Below, piece by piece: positions 1-11,121 of a DNA stretch of 64,000 bases. The notes beneath the pieces were generated by a model that was not told where the DNA came from, made no database searches, and saw only the letters and a list, made by a program, of their open reading frames with translations. Position 1 is the stretch's first letter. Each line of letters starts with the position of its first letter. A program made the position numbers and the translations under genes. This DNA comes from Clitopilus passeckerianus (lineage: Eukaryota; Basidiomycota; Agaricomycetes; Agaricales; Entolomataceae), in the NCBI GenBank assembly GCA_944990035.1, contig CALYLX010000035.1, forward strand, positions 186,001-250,000, given 5' to 3'.

Positions 1-1
1 G

Positions 2-3000
2 CAACAAGAAGAGCGCCGAGTAGAGCAAGAAGAAGACGAAGAAGACGACATGATCGACAGGGATTTCACCCCCCGTTCCCCAACTGCAGATCTACCCGAC
101 AGCCCGCCTACGCATCCTGTACATCCCGCCCTGTTCGCACAGAGGGGGAGTCCGTCACAGGGGTATGGGGGTGTGCATCAGCATTCGGGGTATGGGGTGA
201 ACGTTAACAATGGGCCGACGAGAGGGGGAGCGGGGCAGGGACATGGGCATGGACAGGTGCAGCAGCAAGGGTCGAGGGCGAGACATGGGAGGAGTGGAAG
301 CACGGATGGGATTGGGATGAGGTCGTTTGATCCGAGTTTGTTTGCGGGGGATACGAGTGAGTTGGTTATGGGGAGCGGGAGTGGGAGTCCGAGTGCGTTG
401 TTGGGGCAGACGTTGGGGCAGACGCATCAACAGAACCCACAGCAGCAGCAGCAACAGCAGGGTGGGGGCGGGTATAGGGAGATGAAGAGGGAGTCGGTTA
501 GAGAAGGGAAGGGAGACACGGGGAGGCAGGGTGTGGCGTATGATGAGCCAAGGGATTCGAGAAAGGGTCAACCTCAGCAACCTCAGCATCAGCATCAGCA
601 GGAACGCGAACGAGAACGGGAAAGGCCGAGGCAACCAGATGTCGAGGAGGCGAGCCAGTCTGGATACGATTCGTCGTATTTGCAGAGCTATTACAACGCC
701 TCGCCGCATCCCGGGAATCAGCAAATGCATCCTCAGCAGCAACTTCACCAGCACCTCCAGCAGCAGCAGTATGCGAATCAGAGAGGGTATGATCCTCGTC
801 CGCAGCCTTCGCAGATTCAGACTCAAACCCAACATCATCATTCGAATTCGAGAGAGTCGATCCCGTCGAGTCAGAGTCATTACTCCCAGCATCAACGACC
901 GGATGCGCCTATCCCGCCTACACCCCACAGTGCTACGAATGCTCCTTCGCCTCTCGTATCTCAAGCAGCCCCGCATCTGGGACCTGGGATGAATATGGAT
1001 AATGCCAGTGAAGCAAGCTACGATCTCAAAGGCAGCGAACGCGACTTCTTCGAGGGACGCATGCTGGATGAAGGGAGCGTTTATGACCCTCGAATGGATA
1101 GTCGAACTGGCTTCCATGGAACACCAGGTTTCATAGACCCGAGGCTGTTGGTTGGATTGGCCAGTGCTGCTGGGTATAGCTATGATGGTGGACGACAAGG
1201 AGATCACCCGCCGTTTAGCCCTGTTCCCGCCATGGGCTCGCCGTATCCGTTCCCGTTCTCGCATGTCAGGAGGAATCCCGTGCCGCAGACGAATAGGGTT
1301 GGGATTCCACCACTTCAGCCTGGGAGTAATGTTGCTTTGGGTCTGAGTGGGTTGAACCCTGGTCGAGCGAAGGCCGCCGAGAAGGAGAAGGAGGCTGTTA
1401 GAAATGTGGAGGTTGTGGAGAAGGCTGGTGGGAGGGAGGAGGTGAGAGGAGGGAAGGAGCAGGATGTAAAGGTGGATAGGGGAAGCAATGTGAACAACCA
1501 TCCTCCCCCTCCTCCGAGCGCCAGTGCAAGTGAAGCTGGTGGACCACCCGACAGAGAGCCTTCGACTGCACCAGCTCTTAACGACCCACAATCTCTTCAA
1601 GCTATACAAGCAGAGATTGCGAAGCAATGGCTTGCGTACGCTAGGAATACCCATGACGCGATGTCCGAGAGTACGTTCTCTCCTGCTAGTGGACCGTTCT
1701 CGCCTCTACCCGGTCAACCACACCATGGCGCTGGCGGATACAACTTCGACCCTTGGGCTCATCTACACGCCAGCCGATACCTTGGCCTAGGAATGGGAGG
1801 ACGAGTCGGAGGTGGGGGTGGTATAGGAGGAGCACTAGGTCTGGCTGGCATGAGCGACAACATCAGCATGAGAAGTTCACCTTCTCATGAACCGCTTTCG
1901 CTGCCTACACCTCCGCCGATGTTGGGCCTGAAGAAACGCGGACCTGCTGCCTCTGCTCTGCTCTCGAATGCCCTGGGTGCATCTGCCGGTGGACGACCAA
2001 GCAATCTTAGAAAGATGAGCACGAGGAAACCACCACCGAGGGTGCAGAGTACCCAACCTCGCGAGACAAGTCCAGAGCCGGAGAGTTCAAGTGGAGAAGA
2101 GACTGCTGGAGAGGACAATCACATGGGGCTTAGCGCCAATGTCGCAGCAGCAGCTGTAGCTGTAGCTGCTGGCGCTGGCCACCAGTGGGAGAATGGAAGC
2201 GGTGGTGGTGCTTCAAGTGGTGGAGGAAGTGGAGGACCCAGCTCCTTGACCGCTGTCGACGACGATATTGGAGAATGGGTGGACGAGGACGATGATGAAC
2301 AAGACTTGCTCGATTTGGAGTATCATCCGAACTATGTTGGTGCCATCGAGAAGAGACGAAGGAGGTGGGAGATTGGTTGGGAAGCTTTGATCCAAGCGGT
2401 ACGTTTTCTAGCCTTTTCGACCTGATTCAAGGGAGACTAATATTATTCCTTAGTTCCAAGCCCTTGACAGGCAAACGGATTCCACCCTCGTCCTGCTTGC
2501 TTCTCCTTCACATTCCACCAAGCTTTACTCTGCGACATCGCGTTCGATTCGTCGTCATCACCAACACCAACCTCATAAAGCTGGTACATCTCCAGCCCTC
2601 CACAACATCTATTCGTCCTTCAACCGCATTGCCTCCCATCGCCGTTCCACCCGTTCACAGAATAAATCCACCCTCCTCTCCCGCTTCCTCTACTCTGCAG
2701 CTGCTGGTGGAGGACCGGGATCCGGCGAGGGCTCTGACGGCAGTGATTCTCGAGAGGAAGAACTTAGGAGAGCACTTGATACGGCATTGGGAAGTCTCGG
2801 AGCTTTGAGCAAACTGTACGACGATAGGGAGCTGAGATGGGCAGAGGAGTTGAGAAGGATGAACGAGGAGAGGGAAAGGGTCGACCTGCTAATGCGACAG
2901 GTACTTGGGGAGGGTACTAATGGGAGCTTGTTGAGCCCTGCTACTGGTGCAAGTGGGAGTGCTACGGCTGTTAGTCCTAGCTCTCTAGGAGGACCTCAGA

Positions 3001-3011
3001 AGAATGCATGA
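2..3011 (+). CDS. Gln/Gly/Pro-rich hypothetical protein, 5'-truncated by window edge
   Basis: The reading frame is already open at base 2 and has no stop before the first ATG at 50, so the gene probably begins upstream of the window. Exon 1 runs to 2398. An in-phase intron follows (2399-2453, GTACGT...TTAG), and exon 2 (2454-3011) ends in TGA. The protein is about 960 residues or more. The first 500 or so are low complexity: poly-Gln, Gly-rich and His/Gln runs, then Pro and acidic stretches. The most ordered part spans the splice junction (NPNYVGAIEKRRRRWEIGW, then FQALDRQTDSTLVLL). The C-terminus is helical and charged (ELRWAEELRRMNEERERV), which looks like a short coiled coil. I do not recognise a domain. 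A regulatory or scaffold role would be a guess from composition only. The splice is supported because exon 2 is continuous in frame and its composition continues the protein. Confidence 0.75.
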
Positions 3012-3293
3012 ACTATATCGATTTATGGACTTGTATGTGTATGATTTGCATGATAGTGTACCTTGTTTCCTTCTTAGATTTACTATGATTTATATGTTTT
3101 ACATACCACGTTATTACAATTTATCCACGCTGTTATTCTCCATTGTTCCCGGCCGAAAAATTGCTGATGCTAAACGAAAGGATTCAGGAAAGCTGAGCCT
3201 GGCATTACGTGATAGCGTCGACTTTGTTTCTTGTACCACCACCATCAGTCCAATTCCAGTTGGCCTCGCACAAGATTCAGCAACCCAGAAACG

Positions 3294-5100
3294 ATGGCTA
3301 CAGACTTTTGGGCAAGCTCGCAATAGTGAGATTCAAGGCCTCCTCACTTCACTCGACATCCGACTCACGGAACCTCCCCATACTTCATCATCTTTTCTTG
3401 CAATCTCCCTAAAACCGACCTACACATTCAACAACCCTGCATGAATTGCACATTCTTATTGGTTCCATAATAGCAAACGCTGGACTGTGGATAGGGCTAC
3501 GGTGAAGCAAGCCAGGGCAGATGACCTACAATATGTGGACGACCCAGAGCAGTTGGACTTCTTGGCCATATACTTCGCCAACAGTAGGTTTCTCGTACTT
3601 GGGACCTTTTGCCTCCTAAGATTGCAAGCTAGTGGACTTACTCTTCCGTTGCTACTAGTCATTATGAAGCTGGGCAAGAAGCTGGGACTGCGCCAAAGAG
3701 CCATTGCCACCGCTACCGTGTTCTTTCGCCGATTCTACTTGAAGAATTCCTACTGTGAAACGGACCCCTTCATCGTTATCTCCGCATCCTGTTATGTTGC
3801 AGCGAAAGCGGAAGAATCACCCGTCCATATCAAGAACGTCGTTACAGAGTCAAGGTCTTTGTTCAGTCGTAAGTTCTGTTATTCTGGTCGTTTTTTGCCC
3901 TTGCTGATGACCATGTCTTTCCATTGCTAGAACACTATAACGTCAAATACTTTCCCTCGGACCATACGAAGCTTGCCGAAATGGAGTTTTACCTCGTCGA
4001 CGAACTTGAATGTGACCTGACGGTCTTCCATCCTTACCGAACACTTATGACTTTATGTGGAAAACTGCCAGATTCAAGCAGCAATACTCCTGGGGGCACC
4101 AGTACCGACGACGGTCACGAGTCGCTGTTTTCAGAGGAAGGCGAGGAGGGTGAAATGATCAATAATAGTGGAGGTGGAGCAGGAAATCTGGGCATTGGCA
4201 TAGGAGAAGATGAAGGTTATAAATATTGGGGGACGCCAGAGGGTCAGCTAGAGCTGCCGAAAACAGCACTGCAAACAGCGTGGTGGGTATCCTCCCCTTT
4301 GTTACCTCGCTTGGCTTCATCTCTGACCTGTCTTTGCTATGTGCAGGTTCATCATCAACGACACCTACAGGTCGGACCTCTGCCTCCTGCACCCACCCCA
4401 CGTTATCGCCATTGCTGCTATCTACCTAGCACTCATCACCCATGAAGATACACGAGGCACCATATTACCCCAACTCGCCAAGCGGTTAGGAAACCCTACA
4501 GATGACACCTCATCCCCTGCCGCACCTACGTCTAGCGCGAATTCGGACACAGCTGCTGGTAGCGGTACCAGTCCACAATCTCTGCGTCGCTCGTCTCGTC
4601 ACTCCAATCAGATGCAGGGCCAAGCCAGCACTTCCTCCCTTACGCCAGAGGCCGTCAAGAAGAAATCACCCAAGGACCCTATCGAGTTCCTCGCTCGTCT
4701 GAACATCTCCGTACCCCTCATTGCCACGGTCATCCAGGAAATTCTATCCCTCTACGCTCTCTGGGAGCGTTACAAAGAGGATTCTGCACCGCAGGGATCA
4801 AGTAGCTCCCAATCCTGGTCGCAGAATCAACCTTCTCCGTATGGAAGCACGGGATCCAGCCCTTTAAAGCGGTCGGCTCCTGGGAGCAGTGCTGCTACGC
4901 CATCTAGTGGTGGCGGATATGATGATGGTACGGGGGAAGGCGGGAGTGGGTGGGGAGAGGGAGATTATGTGACGCCGAGTATGCTGAGTGCGTTGTTGTT
5001 GAGAATGAGGGAGGCGTGGTTGGTGGATATGGCACACCCACCTACTGGAAGGCCTGTTGCGGTGAACAAGGTATTGGAGAGGGCACACGCTGCTGGCTGA
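3294..5100 (+). CDS. SSN8: RNA polymerase II holoenzyme cyclin-like subunit (cyclin C), Mediator CDK8 module
   Basis: Cyclin C partners the CDK8/Srb10 kinase in the Mediator kinase module, in the nucleus. Exons are 3294-3325, 3474-3583, 3659-3868, 3931-4282 and 4347-5100; together they give 485 codons in frame. The start MATDFWASSQY matches the MA.NFW.SSQ opening of the family. The conserved core follows: WTVDRATVKQARADD, then KLGKKLGLRQR, ATATVFFRRFYLKNSY and CYVAAKAEESPVHIKN. The second cyclin fold contains FIINDTYRSDLCLLHPP. It is longer than animal cyclin C (about 280 aa). A Ser/Gly/acidic insert of about 75 residues lies in exon 4, and a Ser/Pro-rich insert of roughly 70 residues plus a Gly/Ser linker lie in exon 5. 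The gene converges with the next one, with only 108 nt between stop codons. Family assignment is firm; the inserts are typical of basidiomycete low-complexity expansion. Confidence 0.95.
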
Positions 5101-5208
5101 TATGTGGATGAACTGATGTCAGATATGTTCGCGATGGAATTTTCGGCATATTTATACATGTTACCAGTTGCTGTCCCTACTAGGATAATCTTGTATTCAT
5201 GTTTCTCT

Positions 5209-5985
5209 TCAGATCACTCCTGGAACCAGCGCGTATGGGACCCGTTTTGCCCAATCCTCCCACTCGTTCCCGAATACTCTCTTCCATTCTACATCCTCAA
5301 CAGGACACCTCCTTAGCATCACCGCCAACGACAGCAACAGGAACGCTATGAACAGACACCAATATACAACCGCCAATTTGTATTCCAGGATATCTGATTC
5401 TCTGATCCACGACCCAGGGCTAAGCACCCAACGATAGAATCCAGCATGCCAGAAAGTGATCACTGAATAACCTGGATGGCGCACGATAGAGTACGGCCCA
5501 GATGTGATAAGTTTATGATCCTTCCGAATGGCGAGATGCGCGGTGTATAGGGTCCCCATCGCTCTGTAGCAGCTCAACCTCCCTAATCCGCCTAACAGCA
5601 TGAGGACGGCACCAAGCGTGGGCATAGGTGTCATCTCGAGAGGATACTTGGCATCTTCCTTGATCAGTAACAATGACCTTACGCCGTGGTATAAAGGATT
5701 CGAGGGCGATATGTATTCAGAGATAATAGCCCCTATTTCGGCGCTCCAGAGGATCCAAAATACCCCCTGGACGAGCTGGTGAAAAAGGGTTTACTACAGA
5801 GTATAAAATGGGGGAAATACCTTAATGAGGCTGTGAAGCTTCATATAAACCTTCGCAAACCTTTCCGCACGAGTTGTCGCGGGTAACTTTTCCTCTTTCG
5901 TTGGTTCAGAGGGTGAAGAATAGCAGATGTGAGTTGCCGCTGCAGCGGCCAGGACGCAAATAAATCGCAGCAAGCCAGGTAACAT
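5209..5985 (-). CDS. ICMT-like (Ste14 family) membrane methyltransferase
   Basis: This is a member of the isoprenylcysteine carboxyl methyltransferase / phospholipid methyltransferase superfamily. ICMT proper methylates the prenylated cysteine of CaaX proteins at the ER membrane. Exon 1 is 5985-5821 and exon 2 is 5775-5209, with a 45-nt intron in phase 0, giving 243 aa. The signature lies in the C-terminal half: SGPYSIVRHPGY (SAM/substrate site), then FGNEWEDWAKRVPYALVPG, which matches the FGxEYxxYxxRVP tail of ICMT. Hydrophobic segments are at the N-terminus (LLRFICVLAAAAATHICY), around TLGAVLMLLGGLG, and at VVYWCLFIAFLLLSLAVML. I chose ATG 5985 because MLPGLLRFICVLAAA makes a good first membrane segment; an in-frame ATG at 6027 would add 14 residues. 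The exact substrate (prenylcysteine or lipid) cannot be told from sequence. Confidence 0.85.
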
Positions 5986-6140
5986 GTTTTGGGTTAGGAG
6001 AGAATGACCGAGTCTCCTCACGAACAACGCCCTCGTGGGGTATCGGTGGTAAAGCAGTCTGACAGGTGCCGTTCCAGGGCACGCAAAAATGATAGAGTTT
6101 GAAAATAAAGTTTGAATCCAATTACATTCGACGTATGGGC

Positions 6141-7662
6141 TTACGGCGTGAGTACATTATCGGGAGCTTGTGGGTTTCTAGTCCGTGCATTACATGAATC
6201 GATGGGAGCGTATTCAGCGGGGTCAAGGGCTTGGCTAGGAGTTGTGATCACCCGAGAACGAGCGAATCGGATGGGGCCAAGAGAGATAGAATCGTTAAAC
6301 ACTGGGGCAGGCCGGTAATGGTCAGAGCGAAGGGAGATAATGAGCCGGTTGCCAAGGATGCTGGAGACCACGAAGGCGAAAGGACTGCCAAGCTCGTTGA
6401 GGGTCATCCTGTCTTGAGTCCACAAGATTAAATTGGTAAGGTAGATGAGTAGGATTCTGTTACGAACGGTGAGTGAATCTGACAGGAGACAGGGAAGCAA
6501 GTGACCTACGTCAAGGAGTAGATTACGGAGTCTCTCGTCAACTGTTGCATTAGGCTGCTGCCCCGTGCTGCCTTTCGGTGTTGCCAGGCTTTGATGATAG
6601 CGAGCATTAGTAGGGTGGACTCGATAACGATTATGGAAGCCCAGAGGAATAGAGTTCGATGATTCCCGGGAGGGTCTGAGTCCGCACAGATGAAGTTACC
6701 AAGAAAAGGCTCGTTAGTGGCTAGATGAAATAGACATAAAGGCTATACTCTTCAAAGTGTCTAGGAATATCGTACCAAGGAACTTGAATGCTGGGACACC
6801 GAGAATTATCGCCATTATGATCGCTTCTATGACGGTGAGCGCAACCTGTCATGATTTATCTCGGGAAGAAGAAAACCAATTGACAACTTGGACACCAACG
6901 AATAGGGCAAGAATGTAACGTGTGGCCTCGTACATGGCGTATAGACGCATTTCGAGGATGACTACGTGAACCACAGGTCATTTTAGATTCCAACACTCAA
7001 ATAACTTCGGCTTACTGTGTGTCGTAAGGACTTGGATAGTGGTGCCAACGGCCTGCCACAAGAAGAAATCATGGCATCTGAGACGTAAACTACGTCAGGA
7101 CGAGGTCTGTTGCACCAGAGCAGAACAACTTACAGCTAAAAGACCTGACGTCTTAGCTCGAGTCAGAGACGGGGATAAAGCTTCTCACCTTCCAAGATGG
7201 TTCGGCTTGAATAAACACTGAAGCAGATCTGATCAGTGGGCTGCCCTTCTTGGGCATGAAGCTTGAAGACAACGTACGCGCAGTATTGACGCTGAAAGCA
7301 GATATGACGATTTAGTGGGTTAGGTAGAGTAGCGACCGATAACATGCTCACAGACTGTTGCTAAGTGAGAAGTAGCGGCTCTGGAGAATATTCAGCAGCA
7401 GGACTGGAAAACAACTGTATGGACTCACCCATAGAAACACGATTTTCGTCAAGGACCAACGTTTCTTCCAGAAAAATTCCACCTGGCCAACTACAGGTTC
7501 AGGGAATATTTTGGGTTCTTATGGTACCAGTTTCACCTCAGATTCCAGCTGAAGGACTAGAGATATAAGTTTTCATTATTCAATTCCAATCCGGGAAAGC
7601 GGGTGCCACATACAATATTCGAACACGATGAGGACAGTGCAGGAGACTACATTAAAGACCAT
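6141..7662 (-). CDS. DUF6533-like multi-pass membrane protein
   Basis: Reconstructed from many small exons on the minus strand. ATG at 7662 starts MVFNVVSCTVLIVFEY. Splicing then gives FLQLESE, VEFFWKKRWSLTKIVFLW, SRYFSLSNSL, VNTARTLSSSFMPKKG, CHDFFLWQAVGTTIQ, then ILEMRLYAMYEATRYILA. Further exons give GNFICADSDPPGN, WASIIVIESTLLMLAIIKAW, and finally ILLIYLTNLILW to a TAA at 6141. The EVEFFW.KRWSLTKIVFLW segment is the hallmark of Agaricomycete DUF6533 proteins (established family, function unknown). The later IIVIESTLLML...RDSVIYSL and LTNLILW blocks are the family's usual last helices. About nine exons are needed, including an apparent 2-nt exon at 7134-7135. No in-frame stop remains with this model, so I treat it as intact. 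The ATG may be slightly internal compared with family members. Confidence 0.65.
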
Positions 7663-8354
7663 CAGTTCGGATTTCCGGCCTCATGGAAAGGAGCACTCAC
7701 GGTAGGCATTTCGCTCCCACCTTGCTTCGTGAAACGATTTAAGGTCAAATGGAAAAGGAGCGAGGTCTTCCACCATCCCCAATTAGAGGTTGAAAGCAAG
7801 CCCTTTCGCTGGTAAACGGGCCTCTCAAGAAATGCCGACAGTGGGCTAGACGAGCTTGTTCTGCTTCAGGGAAAGAAATTTGACCATCTGTGGGTGCCGG
7901 AGGCGTCCTTGAACATGCAGATCGGTTCACATTTTAACAGCGGCGAGCCTGCCAGCATGAGGACCCACAAGGTGCTTGGCAAGCTCGTGGCTGATGATGG
8001 CGGTCCGTGGAGGCACCATCACGGAGCGGATACCAAAATAGGCAGTGGTCCACCACTTTTGCACAAATTTGTTGCAAAACTATAGCACTCTGTTTGGTAT
8101 TTCAACTTCGAAGTAGTATCTCGTCGTATAGCTCCAGACTCGACGCATACCCACGCGCAGCGACACACTACGGGCCATTTTCCACATTTATATTGATCAT
8201 CTAGTACGAGTTAACCAGGTTATTCGAGAGAATTTGCTACTACCAACTTGAAGTAATTTGTAACACCGCCACTGGCACTGGGAGTAGTTTAGAGAACCAA
8301 GCTCGGCATTTCCTTGAATAGGCGCCCCCCCTCATTGTTCCCGTACTTCCACTG
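7663..8354. other. Intergenic, divergent flank of membrane protein and NACHT gene
   Basis: This 692-nt gap lies between the DUF6533-like gene (minus) and the NACHT gene (plus), so it should hold both promoters. No coding segment, repeat or RNA was recognised. Confidence 0.5.
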
Positions 8355-10378
8355 ATGCAGTCTAGGAACGAATGCCTCAACAATGACCAGGGGATCAGCG
8401 TCAGTATGGAGGGCACTACGATCACAAGCTCGCGTGACACAATTATTCAAGTTACACAAACCCAAGCTCCTATCAAATGTATGTCGTTTCGGCCCATTGA
8501 AGTAGATTCAATTGTCAAACTCACAGAATTGCAGATGCCATGGAAGTCCTCAAGCAACATGTCTCGTTTGGGGCTCTCTATAACTCTAAAGAACGCTTTG
8601 ACCCTCCCAAATGCCACCCGGATACCCGGAAAGCCGTTCTGGCCAACATCGATCGCTGGGCTCATGCCCAAGAGGCCAGCGCCAAACCTATTCTATGGTT
8701 ACGTGGTCCAATGGGGGCCGGAAAGTCCGCCATCGCACAGACATCCGCTGAGCGCTGGGCACAACTCAACGCCTTGGCTGCCAGCTTCTTCTTCTCCCGA
8801 AGCATCCCAGGGCGAAATAACAACAATGATCTTATCCCAACCCTTGCCTACCAGCTTACCCTCTCTGTTCCATCGACTCGGCCACACATAGAAAGGGCAA
8901 TTCTCGATGACATAGGCCTATTTGAGAAAACCCTCCTAGCTCAACTGGAAGCACTCATCATCCAGCCGCTTGCCACTGTGATTTCCAAGGAAAGGGGTCC
9001 CGGCGGCCCCGTTATCATTATCATAGATGGATTAGATGAATGCTCAGAGTACATGCAGGGCTCTGACGGCGAGGCCCAGCAGCGTGCAGTACTGGAGGCC
9101 ATTGTATCCTGCGTAAATCGCGTTGATTGCCCATTTCGCTTCCTTGTCGCCAGTCGTCCAGAACGCCAAATTCGCAGCAGCTTTTCACAGGCACCTCTTA
9201 GCGATTTACTGCATATAGTTGTGCTCGATGACACGCAAGACCCGAATGCCGACATTCAGCTGTTCCTTAATTGTGGCTTTGATGATATCCGACGCAACCA
9301 CCCCTATCTTGGACCTTCGTGGCCAGCAGAGGGTACGATCTTCAGACTCCTCAAGAAATCATCGGGCCACTTCATTTTTGCCGCCACTGCTTTGCGATAT
9401 CTGGAGCGTCCGAGGCAGGACCCCAGAGCGGCCTTGGAAGCTATCATGAACATTGATACGACAACATCGACTGCGCCATTCACGGAGCTGGACGCATTGT
9501 ATCTGTTCATCATGCACTCAGTGCTGCCCGACTCACTCCCCATTGTCCTCAACATTTTTGGGCTTATGTGCTTTGGCAACACATTCGGTGATGAATTCCA
9601 ACTCTTTTCAGGCTGCAATTACCTGTCTCCCGTTTCCTTGGAACGTTACTTCTTCCTACCTTCAGGATCTACCACGCACCATCACCTTGTGGATCTACAC
9701 TCGATCCTAGAAATTCCATCCGAAAATGCACTGGAGGATGTTCCTATTCGGTTTATCCACGCTTCATTCAGCGACTTCCTCACCGACAACTCCCGATCAG
9801 ACCTGTTCTGGGTTTCGGAGGATACCGCACTTGCCCAATTCCAACCAATCCGGCTGAGGCATGTCATTATACAGTCCCTGCAACCAGATTTTGGATACGA
9901 GCTAGGGTATCAGTTCAGCGGATTCACATCCGAATTGGTGCGAGGTTTGAAACATGGCCAACTACCTTCCCTGTCTCCAGCTTTTGCTCAAGGGTTGGCC
10001 ACCTTGATTGGAGAAGACAAGGAAGAGTTTGCTTCCTTTGTTCGTGATGCAAACTTATCCCATTTTGGAATTAAGCGGAACGCTAGGGATCTTGAAACAT
10101 ATCTGTTCCAGGACGAAGAAGACATTGAAATTATCCTAGCGTACTTGAAAGTGTGTAAAAACTACCAAATGTGCCTCTTTACAATTCCAACTTTCTGGTC
10201 ATAGATTCATGGGCTTAACGATATCAAGCCGTTCAGTCAAGGTGGTGACACGGAAGAATGCAATGTCCCTACATATGCTACACCTCGTACAGTTATTCGG
10301 AAAGGCAGGAGAAGGGACTTGAAACAACGCCTCCATCAATTACGAAGGAGGCTGTCAGCCGTCATATTCTGGCGTTGA
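8355..10378 (+). CDS. NACHT-domain NTPase (fungal NLR-like), no C-terminal repeats
   Basis: A fungal STAND NTPase of the NACHT class; these act as signalling switches in heterokaryon incompatibility and presumed innate immunity. Exons are 8355-8478, 8535-10150 and 10205-10378, giving 637 aa with exact phase. The second splice extends the protein past an apparent stop at 10202: the intron 10151-10204 (GTGTGT...ATAG) is clean and exon 3 adds 57 basic residues ending RRRLSAVIFWR. Residues 1-43 contain EGTTITSSRDTIIQVTQTQ, then the lead-in HVSFGALYNSKERFDPPKCH usual in Agaricomycete NLRs. Walker A GPMGAGKS is near residue 99 and Walker B IIIIDGLDEC near 203. FLVASRPERQIR is the sensor-type motif and RFIHASFSDFL the conserved helical region. 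There are no WD40, ankyrin or TPR repeats. N-terminal effector identity is unknown. Confidence 0.9.
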
Positions 10379-11121
10379 GTACGCCCCCATTTTATTTTAT
10401 TTTTGCTTCAAGATAACGAATCTCATTTGCAAAGATGGAAGCAGAGAAAGTTCAGCCGCAGGGCGAGGAATGGCGAAGGATATAAACAATGTAAAGGGAG
10501 GGTTCCGATCTGACATTCACTTCTGAGAGAAGGCATCCAATTTGTACCGGATCGGAATATTGTATCCGTTCGGGAGGACTTGGCCTGTGCAAAAGAACCA
10601 GCTTCAAATTGGCGGAAGGTCACTGGATGGCGTGTAGGACTTAGAAGTTAGAACCCGGATTTGACTCGGATGTACCGCAGGCGCGATACACTTTCAGGCA
10701 GAGAAAGAAAAGAAAAGTTCCGTTGACCATTTTGACTAAGCTTTGCCTCCCTTCATGAGAGTTGATCAATGTGTTCGGGCCAACAGAGTCAGATTCCTGG
10801 CGGTGGTTACAACCACGGCGATGATACATCAAACTAGGGAATACCGAGGAAGGCAGGCAAGGCAAAACAGGAGAGTAACTGCTTCAAAGTCTTAACCAGA
10901 TCCGTGTACTGTATCGAACTTTGAAGCTTTGAAGGACCGAGTTAGTGTCCATCAAGCAGTCCGACTCGAGGCAAGGAAACATCGGACAAAACCCGAGAGG
11001 TTTCCCGACATCGTCCGGTCACGTGCTTTCACGACACGAAATTGGGACTCGGAAGAAATTGCGCCTTCACCAGCTTTTACGACCACAACCACCACCTTCC
11101 CTCCAAAAAAACAAAACGACG
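10379..11121. other. Intergenic, upstream of malate dehydrogenase
   Basis: This 743-nt stretch separates the NACHT gene from malate dehydrogenase. I see no convincing coding exon, repeat or RNA; the last part should be the malate dehydrogenase promoter and 5' UTR (pyrimidine/adenine-rich CTTCCCTCC then an A-run just before the ATG). Confidence 0.5.

Noticed and set aside
155..1654. A 499-codon open frame on the minus strand opposite gene 1
   Set aside because: It mirrors the biased, Gln/Gly/Pro-rich plus-strand frame, is Arg/Leu-heavy with no motif, and overlaps a spliced gene whose second exon continues cleanly.
10205..10378. Treating the NACHT gene as ending at 10204
   Set aside because: The stop lies inside a canonical 54-nt intron whose removal keeps phase and adds a plausible tail.
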